This document shows, in pieces, positions 25,001 through 36,169 of a stretch of 64,000 nucleotides of DNA (within the stretch, counting starts at the first letter, position 1; every line of letters begins with the position of its first letter). The DNA is from Dicyema japonicum (lineage: Eukaryota > Dicyemida > Rhombozoa > Dicyemidae). The DNA is taken from NCBI GenBank assembly GCA_011109175.1, contig RDEW01000005.1, forward strand, positions 1,428,324 through 1,492,323. Reading direction: 5' to 3'. The translations under genes and the position numbers were made by a program. The notes beneath the pieces were generated by a model, which saw only the letters and a program-made list of their open reading frames with translations, did not search any database and was not told the origin of the DNA.

Positions 25001-26035
25001 TAGAGGGGGCCATAAGGGCAGCAGAATCAAGCCGCGTTCACGTTATTAAGCAATACTCACTTTTTAATGGATTTTTTTATCATACAAGAATACTGCTAGT
25101 GATCACCGCATTCTATTGACAGCGCTGAAGACTCGTTTATTACTCAAAGTTGGCTACTCAATTGCTAGCTGTGAACGTTAATTTTCAATGTTAAAACAGA
25201 TACAGACATCTTTGAGGTCTTCGATGTCAAATCAGCGCCCGTAAGGTTTATCTTTGATCAGCATTGAAAATAAATTCAGATCGACTATATCATATGCAGG
25301 CAAAAAGATCGAGGAATTATACTTGATGCACGAGCTTATGGTGGATCGATTATCGACAGCGACCACAAAATGGTTATTACTAGACTTTCTCCATAGAGAT
25401 TTATGGTACTACAAAGATCGAAACGGAAGCACATTGAAACCACAGAACCAACTATAGACGCTATAATTAGGAATCCTTAATCAGTCAATCAGAAGGGGCC
25501 CTAGCATTCAAAAAATATCTGGATGCAGAACTAGAAAACATGCCTACAGATTTGCCGCCCGGAAAATTCTGGATTTTGTAAAGCAGTCAATACATAAAGG
25601 AGCCAATCTGCATTGAAAGAAAATGAGAAAATCCCATCGCACAATGACATTTACACGGTGAAGGACCTTGCCAATAAACAGAAGACCATATGGATGCTAT
25701 ATCAAAATACTGACAATTTGAACGTAAAATCAAAATTGCGGCTAGAAAGAAAAACTATCAAAGCAAAAATAAGAAAAACTATACGCCAGCATAACAGAAA
25801 TAGAGCACTGGACCAGATTAAGAAGGTAGAATCTCTCAAGGACAACGCTAGATTCTACGAGGATGAAGAGCGATGTGAAAGAAGTTGTGGTGCAGGCTTT
25901 TGTTGACAGACAAAGACCGATTGACATGGAACTAAGTGACTTTTTGTTTATTGTTCAATAAATTACTTTTTTAGTTAGTTATAAGGGGCGTCATTATCAT
26001 ACACTCCCCCGGGCAGCAGAATGCTCTGCAACGCC
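25000..26035. mobile_element. hAT-like transposon relic inserted in the BAZ duplicate
   Basis: The plus-strand frame at about 25108-25270 reads LKVGYSIASCER, stop, FSMLKQIQTSLRSSMSNQRP, stop, LSLISIEN. This is the hAT C-terminal dimerisation segment (usually SGERSFSKLKLIKTYLRSTM), with two nonsense codons. The ends look like imperfect inverted repeats: aggagcgtgcctagag on the left against aggggcgttgcagagc on the complementary right strand. Outside them lie cttaagat and cttaaatc, compatible with a mutated 8-bp target duplication. A LINE-like coiled segment (25613-25906) is nested inside. Confidence 0.5.
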
Positions 26036-26150
26036 CCTCTTAAATCCACTCCTGTAGGTTCCAATCTGGTAATTGAGTCCAGGCCAAAACAAGTAAAGGT
26101 TTTGTGAAATAATGGACATCCTCCCTAAAAGAGGAGCGTCGTTGGTACAT
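26035..26150 (-). pseudogene. Partial BAZ-like gene duplicate, upstream part
   Basis: The minus strand reads LDSITRLEPTGVDLRG, matching LARLEPTGVDFKG of the BAZ-like gene. The match continues upstream through a region aligned to the 25-nt intron and preceding exon of that gene (catttcacaaaacc-like stretch). The copy therefore arose by DNA duplication, not retroposition. Confidence 0.55.
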
Positions 26151-26270
26151 AAAAGCAGTGAGAACTATGGAAGATCACTACAAAAACCTCGCACCTGTTT
26201 TGAGGACTACAGGATCAATTAATTAGTTGGCTTTACTTTTTTCTTGGTGTTTTTTTCCGAGTTAAACAAT

Positions 26271-26547
26271 ATGGACATCATCCCAACTTTATTAGAAAAA
26301 GTAAATCCAACGATTCCATTATCTTTACAGGTGTATTCGAAGATTTTAAAAATTTTTTCACAGTTGACTGCACAATATGACTGTTAAGTATAGAGGGAAA
26401 CACGCGGGTTCTTTCATTACAGTTTCTTATGTATTATTGTAGGTGGCTAACAAAAACGTAATGACGTTCCCAGACAAAAGTTTAATCCCGTGCGGGGAAG
26501 ACATAGAAGACGGACCAGATCACAAAAAAGGTGTTTGCTTTGACTAA
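26271..26547 (+). CDS. Candidate small multi-exon gene, unidentified
   Basis: An ATG frame MDIIPTLLEKVNPTIPLSLQ is followed, after acceptor-like ...cttatgtattattgtag, by a frame reading VMTFPDKSLIPCGEDIEDG and ending KKGVCFD before a stop. Both pieces look coding, but I could not find a splice pair that keeps frame throughout. Family unknown. Confidence 0.25.
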
Positions 26548-26774
26548 ATTACGTACACACCACAGCCCTGAGCAAGTTTAGCTTTTTCTGAGATTTATCG
26601 CATATATGCGAAACATGTTTCGAGAAGATAAACACGTGTCAAAATCTGTCCCAATATTTTGGGATTCTTGACAAGGGGAAGAGGAATGTTATTGATACGT
26701 AGCATAGGTTCCAGGTTATACTAACGACGATCAGTTGTAAAAACGGTTATAAATGATTTGTCGGGAAGAAGGAT

Positions 26775-27255
26775 TCAAGAGTAACGGTCCATCCAGGAGG
26801 AAATATTATTAAGGTCTTCTTGAAGGAATGTAGAAGCAATGACGTGATACGACCATAACATCATCAGCATACGAAAGTAGTGATGTATTCTCATTAGTCG
26901 GAAAGCTGGACAAATGTGGGTTAAAAAGAACCGGAGAAATAATCGAGCCTCGAGGAACTCCATTAGGTAAGTATCTGTAACGTGAGTAGACATGATTTTT
27001 TCCAACATTGGGACTGCTCCGTGGTTGATTGAGTACTCAATTTAGTTAAAAAGTGAAACCCACTCGGACCAAGATATTTTAGATGATGTATGGAAAGACT
27101 GTCAGGACCTAAACCATCCCTAAACCACCCCCAGCTAAGGAGGAGGCGCGGTCGGGACGTTCTTAAAGTTGAGGAGTCTTGGATTTTATGTAAGATGAGT
27201 TTCATGGATGGGACAATGTCCACAATGATTGTGCAAGAAGTTACGTAAATCAATA
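26775..27255 (-). mobile_element. LINE reverse transcriptase fragment
   Basis: Across a frame change the minus strand encodes a block equivalent to NGVPRGSIISPVLFNPHLS followed by LLSYADDVMVVS (about 26860-26970), the palm of a CR1/jockey-like LINE. Flanking sequence is decayed. Confidence 0.65.
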
Positions 27256-27259
27256 CATT

Positions 27260-28715
27260 TTTTGGAAAGTCCGTTGATGTTCAATTGAAGTATCTTCAAC
27301 ATTCGCTGAAATGACTTGGGTCCATGGTTTGGTTCAACATCAGCACCCATGATTAAAGAAATCTAGGAACGGTAGCTTGACGTTCATCTTGTAGCCATTA
27401 CCAAACAAACTATTTGGTAATAAGTGAATAAGTTGGGTCTGTTCACTACGAATGTAAGTAGTTTCCATCCGACGATAATTCTTTTTCAATTTATTCACAA
27501 AAAAGTGTTATAAATTAGCAATCGGCTCTCATGACTGATAAAAAATTCCCTCTCATGTGTGGAAATACGCTCAATCATCCATTTCTCTTCTCGATTGTCC
27601 CTCCTCCTGTTTGCTTTAACTGATTTAGGTCAAAGTTCCGAATCTGTTCCAGAGAATTTAAAACGACCCCTTAAAGAGATTTCCACATCTTTGCTACCTC
27701 GCCCATCCTTTGTGGTTACTTCAATAAGAGCAAGGCCTCGAACTTGTCATTCAGATGACTGTGGCCCCACTAATAATTACAGATGGAAACAATAAACCAG
27801 ATGATATGTTTAACTGGTAATAGTTCTGCAAAGATTCCTCACACAAACACAGCCCCTCAGGCAAGGAAGTTCAGAACCAAAATTATGAGGTCCCCAGTGC
27901 TAGTCTACCTGCTATCCATTCTGTCGAAGGTTCCACTCCATGCTTTAATGTTGACGAGTGACGCCGTCATTAGTGTTTCAGCACAGCGGAACTGGATCGT
28001 CTTCTGGTACTCCACACAAGAAAAGAACAAGTCAAGAACACTTTCAATATCTTGAATATGCCTTGGATTAATTAACATTACTGTATAAAAGAATTATCGA
28101 TATTAAAATGCATTATCATTGACACATTATGCCACTTCTGCCTAACACAATCATTTTGTGGACTTTAATGTATAAAATTAATACATCTAATTAAGTTTAT
28201 TCAACTCCCGCGGTCACAGAAGAAGAGAGACCTTCCAATATCACAAGTTGATCCAAAACCAGCAAAAAAGAAAAGATAAGTTGTTGCAGTTGTAATAAGC
28301 CCTCCAGTAGAGTGGAAGAGAAAATAATCTTTTCGTGTCACCCTGGAACTAGACGCCACTCTACAACAAGGGAAGAAACCAAATAGCCAGTAAGGGAAAA
28401 TGAACCTCACAATATCGTTGGCGACATCCAAACCACTAAACTACTTGTGGCACAATAAAATCAAATTTTAATAAATCAATATATATTAACCACAAATATG
28501 TGTCAAAATCAACTGGTAAAGTCATATTTGTCAGTTGATCGTATATCTCACTAAAAATAGTCAGTAGATGGGTTTAGAACTGACATGTTTTCTTAAAGAA
28601 TTGGGGAAAACAGACATCAATTTTGAAAATGTCAAGTATTTGGCTTAATTTCCAGAATCGATTAATTCGATTGGAAATGTCCTCGCTTTAAATCGAATTA
28701 ATTATAAGAGCATTT
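27260..28715. other. Interval without recognised genes
   Basis: Frames of 75-90 codons exist on both strands (27559-28055 plus; 28201-28431 minus, which is hydrophobic and aromatic-rich). None shows a family motif I can name, and micro-intron gene structures could be hidden here. Confidence 0.3.
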
Positions 28716-28717
28716 AG

Positions 28718-29041
28718 TTAAGTCAATAATTCCTGAAATCTCAATAAATTATCTGGATTTCCCAATCTTAACTCTACATACACATCATTGACTTGTTTTA
28801 GTGAGGCGGTGACCTGCCTTGCTTGGCTAATAATTGAGGAAAATGAATGTAAAGCAGACGATACAAGAGGATGCTGACATCTATAATAGTTTCCTCTGCT
28901 GCATACGTTTAAGACGAGCGTTATGGGTCCTGTGAAATGGTCGATGTAGTTCAGCAACACAGCGAACAACAAAAAATCCCACTCATATTGGGAATCACCT
29001 ACTAACACAGGATTTTCGAATCGAATTAAACCAGCTGCCAC
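28718..29041 (-). CDS. Unidentified protein-coding exon(s)
   Basis: A 107-codon frame begins MAAGLIRFENPVLVGDSQ and includes WDFLLFAVLLNYIDHF. Its composition is typical of a folded host protein rather than a LINE. An internal gtatgcagc...attatag stretch could be a 26-nt intron, but removing it would shift frame. Family not recognised. It lies just downstream, on the same strand, of the small gene at 29248-29540. Confidence 0.35.
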   Translation of the reverse strand: MAAGLIRFENPVLVGDSQYEWDFLLFAVLLNYIDHFTGPITLVLNVCSRGNYYRCQHPLVSSALHSFSSIISQARQVTASLKQVNDVYVELRLGNPDNLLRFQELLT

Positions 29042-29247
29042 TAATCACGAAACCCGAGGCCACCAGCAGAAGACTTCAAAAGACATACATTCGCAAACAG
29101 CTGTAACCAAAGAGAACAGGTCAATTCACAACATTACTGAGATCAAACACTAAACTGAATAAACCAAAAATTAAAATAACAGAAAATTTAAAAGCCCACT
29201 TTATTTGAAATTAAGAAGTCCAAACTAAACTAACTAAACTAGGTGAC

Positions 29248-29540
29248 TCAAATTTTGGCATAATTTGAGAGAAGATAGGCATTGCCCTTCATTGCTGCCT
29301 CCCTGTTGTCATCCCTCACAAAAGCCTGAATCACGACGACTTCAATAAAAATCAAATCAAACAATCTCCGCTTTCCAGTACACATCCACTCACAATCAAT
29401 CGCTTCTGTTCCTGGGAGACATAGCACGCGTGTCTGGCATCCCCTGAGGCCTCCATCTCAGGGTAAACGGCCGTACAGGTCCTTATGTGACGATAGGATA
29501 CTCCTTCGAAGGTAATATCCTGCGGTCTCTCAGATTCCAT
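29248..29540 (-). CDS. Small two-exon gene, unidentified 89-residue protein
   Basis: Exon 1 starts MESERPQDITFEGVSYRH and runs to VLESGD. The intron gtttgatttgatttttattgaag (29340-29362, 23 nt) joins it to FVVIQAFVRDDNREAAMKGN and NYAKI before the stop. Both splice sites fit the window's micro-introns and the frame is kept, so I believe this is a real gene. No known family was recognised. The neighbour at 28718-29041 has the same orientation. Confidence 0.55.
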
Positions 29541-29559
29541 TAGATTTTTAAAGAACGTA

Positions 29560-29860
29560 TTAGGATCATATGAAAGATCCTGTTAACAGCTGTAAAATTA
29601 TTATGCTAAAAAACATCATTTTGGTTGTTCCGCAAAATAATAGTCCACTCCGATGATCCAGTAGGTCTGACCATGGACAAATGAGGCTCACCAAAAGACA
29701 GAGCTTGTTCCCAACCAGTAAGATAAGATCCAACCATACTAAAGATTTACACGATAGCGCTGTTGTAATCATGTATTTGACATCGGTTCGCCATATATAA
29801 ATGTTTAAATTTTAATCAAATTAATAATTTAATTAATATAAATTATAAAAAACACCTGCT
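29560..29860. other. Gap between small gene and LINE
   Basis: No recognisable feature. It may contain the promoter of the minus-strand small gene. Confidence 0.35.
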
Positions 29861-29869
29861 ACACAAAAG

Positions 29870-31550
29870 GTTTTGGAAAATTCGCTCAACCGAGGCAAAA
29901 CTCCGACTGAAAGCACTGAATGGAAATATAAAGGCTAAAGAACTTAAGATACAGAAAGCAAAATAGTCACGAGTTCTCACAGCTTTCGGCACATATCAAG
30001 GCTGATGATAGACAAACCGACGAATCAAATACAGCCAGAAGGATCTGAATTCCATTATGAAGTATTATGTGAAAATTGTCCATAAAGAGAAACGGAAGAT
30101 CAAGACTGGTTAACTTCCTTTGGAAAAACCGAAGAGGGACTGTTTATCTTCTTACTTTTCAGAAACGGATGTAGAAGAAGCACTGCTCAATACAAAGACT
30201 ACCTATTCCCACGGCCCAGATGGAATCCCTGTTATCCTGCTGAAAAATCATGGACCGGAGGTGATCAGGACCTTACAAAGATCTATAATTGGTCTTTATG
30301 GGAAAATGCGATCCTCTCGCTATGGAAACTCGCTTACATCCGCCCGATATTGAAGATGGGAAAACCAAAAAACGACCCGGCATCATTCAGACCGGTATCG
30401 TTGCTATCTTGAATGTCGAAAATTCTGGAAAAACTAGTTCTTCAGAAGATCAAAGGAACAATCCCAGAGAAAGCATTTCAACACGGATTTAAATCCATTC
30501 ACTTGACGGATACCCATTTACAATCCCTGAGTGATTATATTTGCTCTGGGTTCACCAACAAACCCAGGCACAAATAGACAATTCTATTTTCTGTAGACAT
30601 TCACAAGGCATTCGACTCCATCCCAAGAAAAAGACTCACCATGAAAATCTATCAGACGGATATACTTGAGAATTTCAAACTCTGGCTGGTGAATTTCCTC
30701 AGTGGACAAAGAGGACGAGTCTGTTTGGGATACCTACGGTCGAGCTCCCGTTTAATTCCAAATGGAATACCCCAGATCTCATCTGTTTCCTATTCTCTTT
30801 AACCATTTCTTAATGATATCCCGACTCCGGAGGATGAGGATGACCTTTTACTGGCTTATGCAGATGATATTGTTATTGCATCCAGGGACCAAGACGTTCA
30901 AGTCGCCTCAGAGAAATTACAATTACTTGTAAATTGCTTAATCTACTGGTTAAATGATAGCAGTCTGTCGATCAGCCCGGAAAAATCGGTTACCTCTCTC
31001 CTTACCTCTATTAATAGAATATCTAACAATATAGTAGATGTAGAAGCAGATGGAAGCAAGTTGCTATTCCAAAAATGGCAGAAGATCCTGGAGTAGTATT
31101 AGACACCCATATGACTTTCTCGCGCCATTGGAAACGTTTTAAACAAATATGAAAAGAAAATCAACCTCTTGAAGGGGATCTCTGGTTTATGGAAAATCGG
31201 AAGTCATCCCGTTCTGATATCACTATACAGTCAGTACGTCGAGCCATGCATATTATGTGCATCATGGGCCAACTCAATTTCTTAGACGAATTCCGGAGAA
31301 TTGTGGCAACCCAAAAAAGAGTGTTTTTTGTGATAGAAAACTGGATCAAAGGCAATCTAAATTCTACACCTAACCTCTCGGAAGACCAAATAAGAAGAAA
31401 AGGAGGCCAAACTCAACGTGCTTGTGTTGGATCGAGGGAAGACCACCAGGCCAAGCTGAGAGCCTATTGAAATTCGCCAGGATCACATAATTTCTTGTTT
31501 TTGTCTTTAACTATGGTCTTTGGAAATAAATTTCAATTTCAATATTCCGT
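29870..31550 (+). mobile_element. Decayed LINE (CR1/jockey-like), several frames
   Basis: Plus-strand frames give a pre-RT helical region, SHGPDGIPVILLKNHGPEV (about 30208-30264), an FDSIPRKRLTMKIYQ block, NGIPQ, then AYADDIVIASRDQDVQ (about 30850-30900) and a thumb region. The end carries ggatcacataattt (about 31479) and aataaatttc, matching other LINE tails in the window. Stops and shifts make it nonfunctional. Confidence 0.8.
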
Positions 31551-31839
31551 GCTACTTAAAACCAGTTGTTTGGATTATAAATCTTATTTTTGGAGCATTT
31601 TTGTTTAAAAATTTTTAGTGGATGTTGGTTTGTTTTATCAGTTTTTGTGGAATCTTTTCAGTTTTTCATTAAATTTGTAAAGATAATTAGAAATCTTAAA
31701 TTAGATCGATTTTATTGCATTTTGACATTTCAATTTCACACTTAACATTGATTTTTCAATAAAAATGGTTTTTTTTAATTTATCCAATATTTAATTATTT
31801 TTTAACGCAATTTAAAATGTCAATTAGGACGACAGAATG

Positions 31840-32045
31840 CCGAAGGCGTTACCTCTGATAATCGCCATTTCGAGCCTCTGCCTAAACCAGAGTCCCTCCC
31901 GTGGCTTCACCTGTTTGAGGCGAGTTTACTTCCAATGCTGTGGAGAAAGGCGTCCGTCTTCGCTCTTACGGTTCCAGTTGTCTCCACAGCAATGGGGGTG
32001 AAATGGTAGTGGTCTTCAAGGGATTCGTACTTAGAATAAAGCGGC
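31840..32045 (-). mobile_element. YLDD retroelement 3'-end fragment (copy F, minus)
   Basis: The minus strand reads HYHFTPIAVETTGTVRAKTD and IGSKLASNR, the conserved C-terminus of the YLDD/nuclease family. It is the reverse complement of the matching segment at about 34885-34942 in copy B. It lies head-to-head with the start of copy B. Confidence 0.75.
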
Positions 32046-32049
32046 ACGC

Positions 32050-34965
32050 TACTTGTTGTGGTCGTTGTGGTGCTAAAAAGAAGCGAAAAAGAAAGGAAAA
32101 TCAGAAAAGAACATGCAGAAAACACATCTTTGTTCACTGCCCATCTATGGATCACGTTACATTCGAAGAAATACTACTTTTATTTGCGAGATCGAAAGAG
32201 CGTGTCTTGTGGATATTGCAACGGGAGGAAGTACGGGTTGAATTGCACATTTTGCGGGAGATTTTTCCACCTCTGGTGTGTCCGAATGTCGAAATTGCCC
32301 GCGAGATCTTTATACAAATGGGACTGCGCATACTGTATGGATGCCGATCCCGCTCGGTGCCGTCATCCGGCCGAATCCAGTGATCCCTCTTATTCTTATT
32401 CTGGACAAATCGAACCCTATTTGTTACGCCTATCGGAGAGTCGGAAAGGTAGACGGATTCCACTGAGGATACCAAAGGCCGCTCGAATTCCCGCTGCTAA
32501 ATGCCTTACGTCATTAATTTATAAAGCCATCAGTATCAGCGACCAGGCCTCTTGGATACGTCTACTGAGCTTTGCACCTATGACCCTTGGAATTTCTGAC
32601 TCAGAGCAAGCTCGCAATGGATCACTTGCCTCAAAAATCAAAGAATACTTCTGCCTTTTTGGCCACTTCAACGCAGCAAGACTCAGAATCGATCCTGACA
32701 AGTACTTCAAGGTAAACAGTTGTCTACAGAAGCTGGGAGTAAACAGGAAGATTCTAAAACATTTCGAGAGAGAGTGAACCGAAAACTGATGGAAGGGGAC
32801 GTTCGCGCAGCTGTAAGAGTGGTGTCTTGTGACGAAGCGTGTTGAAGCCGTGCCGTGAAGTCTTGGAGTTATTGAGAAGGAAACACCCTGCTCCACCACC
32901 GAACCAGCGGAACTTGACAATGCCAGAAGACCTCCCGGCATTTACTCCCACGGAATTTGAAGTAGTGCGTGGAATAAAGTCTTTTGCACCCAGTTCCCAG
33001 TAGCTGCGGTGGTCTGGACGGACTACGCCCAAGCCATGTAAAGGACTTGACCTCCGAAGCTACTGCTGAAGCCGGCCGTGCTTTGTTGACGTCTATCACC
33101 TTGCTCACTCGAATAGCTAATGGTGATATTCCAAAATTTGCTAGAGATCTTCTTTTTGTGGACATCTATTGGCATTCCGAAAAGGAGATGAGGTGTCCGC
33201 CCAATTGCGATCGTTACATACTTTCGAAGGCTAGTTGCTAAAATCGCTGTCCGGAGAGTCTCCCACAATGTTGCTGAAGAGCTGTTCTCGACTCAACTTG
33301 GGTGGGAGTGACCGGTGGTTGCGAGGCAGCAGTCCACGCCGCGAGGAGTTACTTCAACAACAATAATTCACAGACCAAAGGCTAGGCCTGAAGCTTAAAT
33401 TATCAAAGGCGTTCAACACGTTGAGGAGAGACTGTATTTTGGAAACCTGTTGGAAGAGAGCTCCAGAGATTGGCCGACTTGTACACTTATCGTATGGGAC
33501 GGACTCAGCCTTAGTTTACGGAAACGATATCGTTTATTCACGCACAGGCGTTCATCAAGGAGACTCTCTAGGGCCTTTGCTTTTTGCAATGACAATTGAC
33601 ACAGTGGCACGAAACATAAACAGTTAACACAACCTGTGGTACTTGGACGACGCCACAATAGCTGGCCCATGGAGAATGTATATCAGGATATTTCTTCAAC
33701 CATTCCAGCTCTAAACGAATTGGGTTTAAGTGTCAATGTTATGAAATCGGAACTGATCAATATTTCCTGCTCATCTCCAAGCTTTTCTACTGCCTGCAAA
33801 GAATTCAGATCCCTACTTCCAGGTTTCAGCATATCCTCCTTGGACAAGGCACACTTCCTTGGCTGCCCTCTCGGAAACGACGAGATGGAAAACTGCCTTA
33901 CCAGTAAGAATAATGAAGTTGAAGCCTTTACAAAGAGAGTATCATTTGGATCCACATGTGTCTTTCTTGCTCAAGAAATGTATTTCCATGTCGAAGATGA
34001 TGTACATTTTGAGATGTTCACCATGTTTTGAACACCGGACAGCACTATTCGGCTGATGGGATCTGAGACGGTCGGCGGAGTCAATACTGAATGTCAAATT
34101 CGATGATTTGGCTGGACAATGTGCAAACTGCCTGCGAGAAATGGGGGCATTGGGTTGATCCCCCTTGAAGCCGCCCTGCCTACTTTTCATCCCTTGCGAG
34201 CTGCAGTCGCTTGGTCCAAACAGTCCTACGTAACGCAACCAGACATACCTTGGACTCGGAGCTTGATAGAGTTTGCAAGTTGTGGGGTGAGTTGGGCTTG
34301 GAATTACCGTCGAACTTTGCTTGCTAGAAGAGTTGTGACTCAATTGCATATATGAGCACTCTGGGGCAGCGAAGACATGCGCCAAACGACACCGACTAGC
34401 AAACATTAAGTCGGCCGCACATTGCGGAAATGGAGTCTGGCTCGAGGCCCTACCGTGCCCACATCTGGGGACCCTCCTTGACGAAAACAGCCTGAGAATC
34501 GAGGTGCACTGCGCCTATGAGTAAACATATGTCTGAGACACAAATGCAGTTGCGGCTGGGACGTTGTTACGAAGGACTTACATCTACTCACTTGCGGACG
34601 AAGTGTTAGTCGAGCCCCGAGTCACGCAGCATTAAAATACATCCTTTCTCGAGACCTCAAGGTCGAGTATTTTCGGCCCAATTGGAACCTTTGGGCTTAG
34701 ACAGAGGCGATGGAAGAGGCCGGATGGCATGACGTTATTCCATACTCCTACGGAAAATCACTCGTCTGGGACGCAACGTGTGTGGACACATTCTCAGGTG
34801 CCAGATCGCTGACGGCGACGCACTCTCCTGGAGACGCAGCCAACTAGGCGGAGACCAAGAAAATCCGTAAGTGCGAATCCATCGGAGACCATTACCATTT
34901 CACCCTCATTGCTGTGAAGACAACTGGAACCGTGGGAATGGTTTTTTTGTTAATAAAATCGAAAA
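32050..34965 (+). mobile_element. PHD-finger YLDD retroelement, near full length but broken (copy B)
   Basis: The first frame (32058-32777) carries a PHD-type zinc finger: CGYCNGRKYGLNCTFC, FFHLWCVRM, WDCAYC. Then come a helical pre-RT segment (FGHFNAARLRIDPDKYFKVN) and NRKLMEGDVRAAVRV. Downstream frames provide GGLDGLRPSHVKDLT, LSKAFNTLRRDCILETC, YSRTGVHQGDSLGPLLFA, LWYLDDATIAG, then RNGGIGLIPLEAALP. Finally, SLVWDATCVDTFSG is the nuclease core (about 34750-34795), followed by HYHFTLIAVKTTGTVG. Order and motifs match copy A, so the family architecture is PHD - RT(YLDD) - restriction-like nuclease. Multiple frameshifts make it inactive. Confidence 0.85.
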
Positions 34966-35250
34966 AAATAAAAGTTAGGGGCTGCAGTTTGATTCCATAG
35001 CTATTTTCTTCCCTGACTGTCAGGAAAATCCTCTCAAATCTTTACCAGTGATCAGGTGGTCTTCTGAGCGGATGAGATGAGGTTTCCTATTCAGACAAAT
35101 TGATTTTGTTCTAGCAATTTAAAATTTAAATCGCACTTTAAAATTTGAATGACAAGTGGAATACAATGATAGTTATTTCCATTATTTTGAAAAAAACCCT
35201 TGTGTTGGTTTTGACTGACTATTGTTACTATTTTAGTGTATTTTATATTC

Positions 35251-35360
35251 TGCTGGTTATTTGAGCGAATCTCGCTCGCTATCCTGAAAGGGAATAGCCA
35301 CGCAGTCAGGGCAGCTGCTATATAACCGTTTACTCTCTTTTCTTTAATAAAAATTGAATT
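35251..35360 (+). repeat. Solitary YLDD retroelement tail (copy D)
   Basis: The sequence from tgctggttatttgagcgaat to the taataaaaattg tail repeats 18523-18630 with a few changes and encodes the same WLFERIS-like C-terminal end. It is a strongly 5'-truncated insertion. Confidence 0.75.
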
Positions 35361-35549
35361 TTTATATTCTTTTAAATTGAATAAAATATTGAAATGATTT
35401 GAGTTCCAGTTGTCAAGAGACAATGCGCATACAAGGAGGTGTCGAAACCATCACATTTCCTGAGCCTCATCGATCTAGACAATAACCCTCTTACTCGTCT
35501 TTGATTGGATTTTAAATTTTATTTTATAACTTTTTTAATTCGAGAGTGA

Positions 35550-35940
35550 AGATAACAGATTTTAATCACTTTTTTGTATTCCCACAAGCCGAAAGGATAA
35601 AAAGTATTCATACATTCAATAATAAAATACTACACCGTCTTTTTTCTCCTTCAATCAACCGATCAGAGTCTTCTTTTCCGAGGGACATCAGGGTAAAACT
35701 GACTCGTCAATTATATGCGTACCACCCTTCTCTATCGGTGTACGCACGTAAACTGGATGATGTAAAAGATGTCCTCTTTTCCTTATGTAACCTCTCCGAG
35801 TTGATGGCAAATCACCATTTTAAATGTCTTGAATGAGTACAATGTTCGTCTACAATGCCGAGACTGCTCGATATCGACCGCCATTTGGTGCGTCCTACTA
35901 AATAGTCGCAGGTCTCCTACAAATTAATGAGGCCGACTTA
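35550..35940 (+). mobile_element. LINE 3'-end fragment
   Basis: From 35651 onwards this segment aligns to 42990-43256: shared blocks include cgatcagagtcttc / caatcagaatcctc, the CNLSELMANHHFKCLE-like Cys/His peptide, gcgtcctact and cctacaa-tta-tgagg. It is the extreme 3' end of the LINE family represented at 41.7-43.3 kb. Confidence 0.65.
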
Positions 35941-36169
35941 ACAAACTGATGCACTCACTCAATTACTCCCACATTACTGTTGATAGTTTTCTGAGCCCAC
36001 AAACTTGAGAACTGAAACATTTTCCATTCAGAAATTAGTAGAACGATTCGGCATATCAAAACTGTTGTCTAAAATTTAACATTCGGATCTGAGTTACTCA
36101 ACTTTGCTTTTTTATAAAGTCAATGCTTGTAAATATGACACTCCATCTGTTCATGATGGTTTGAAAGCC

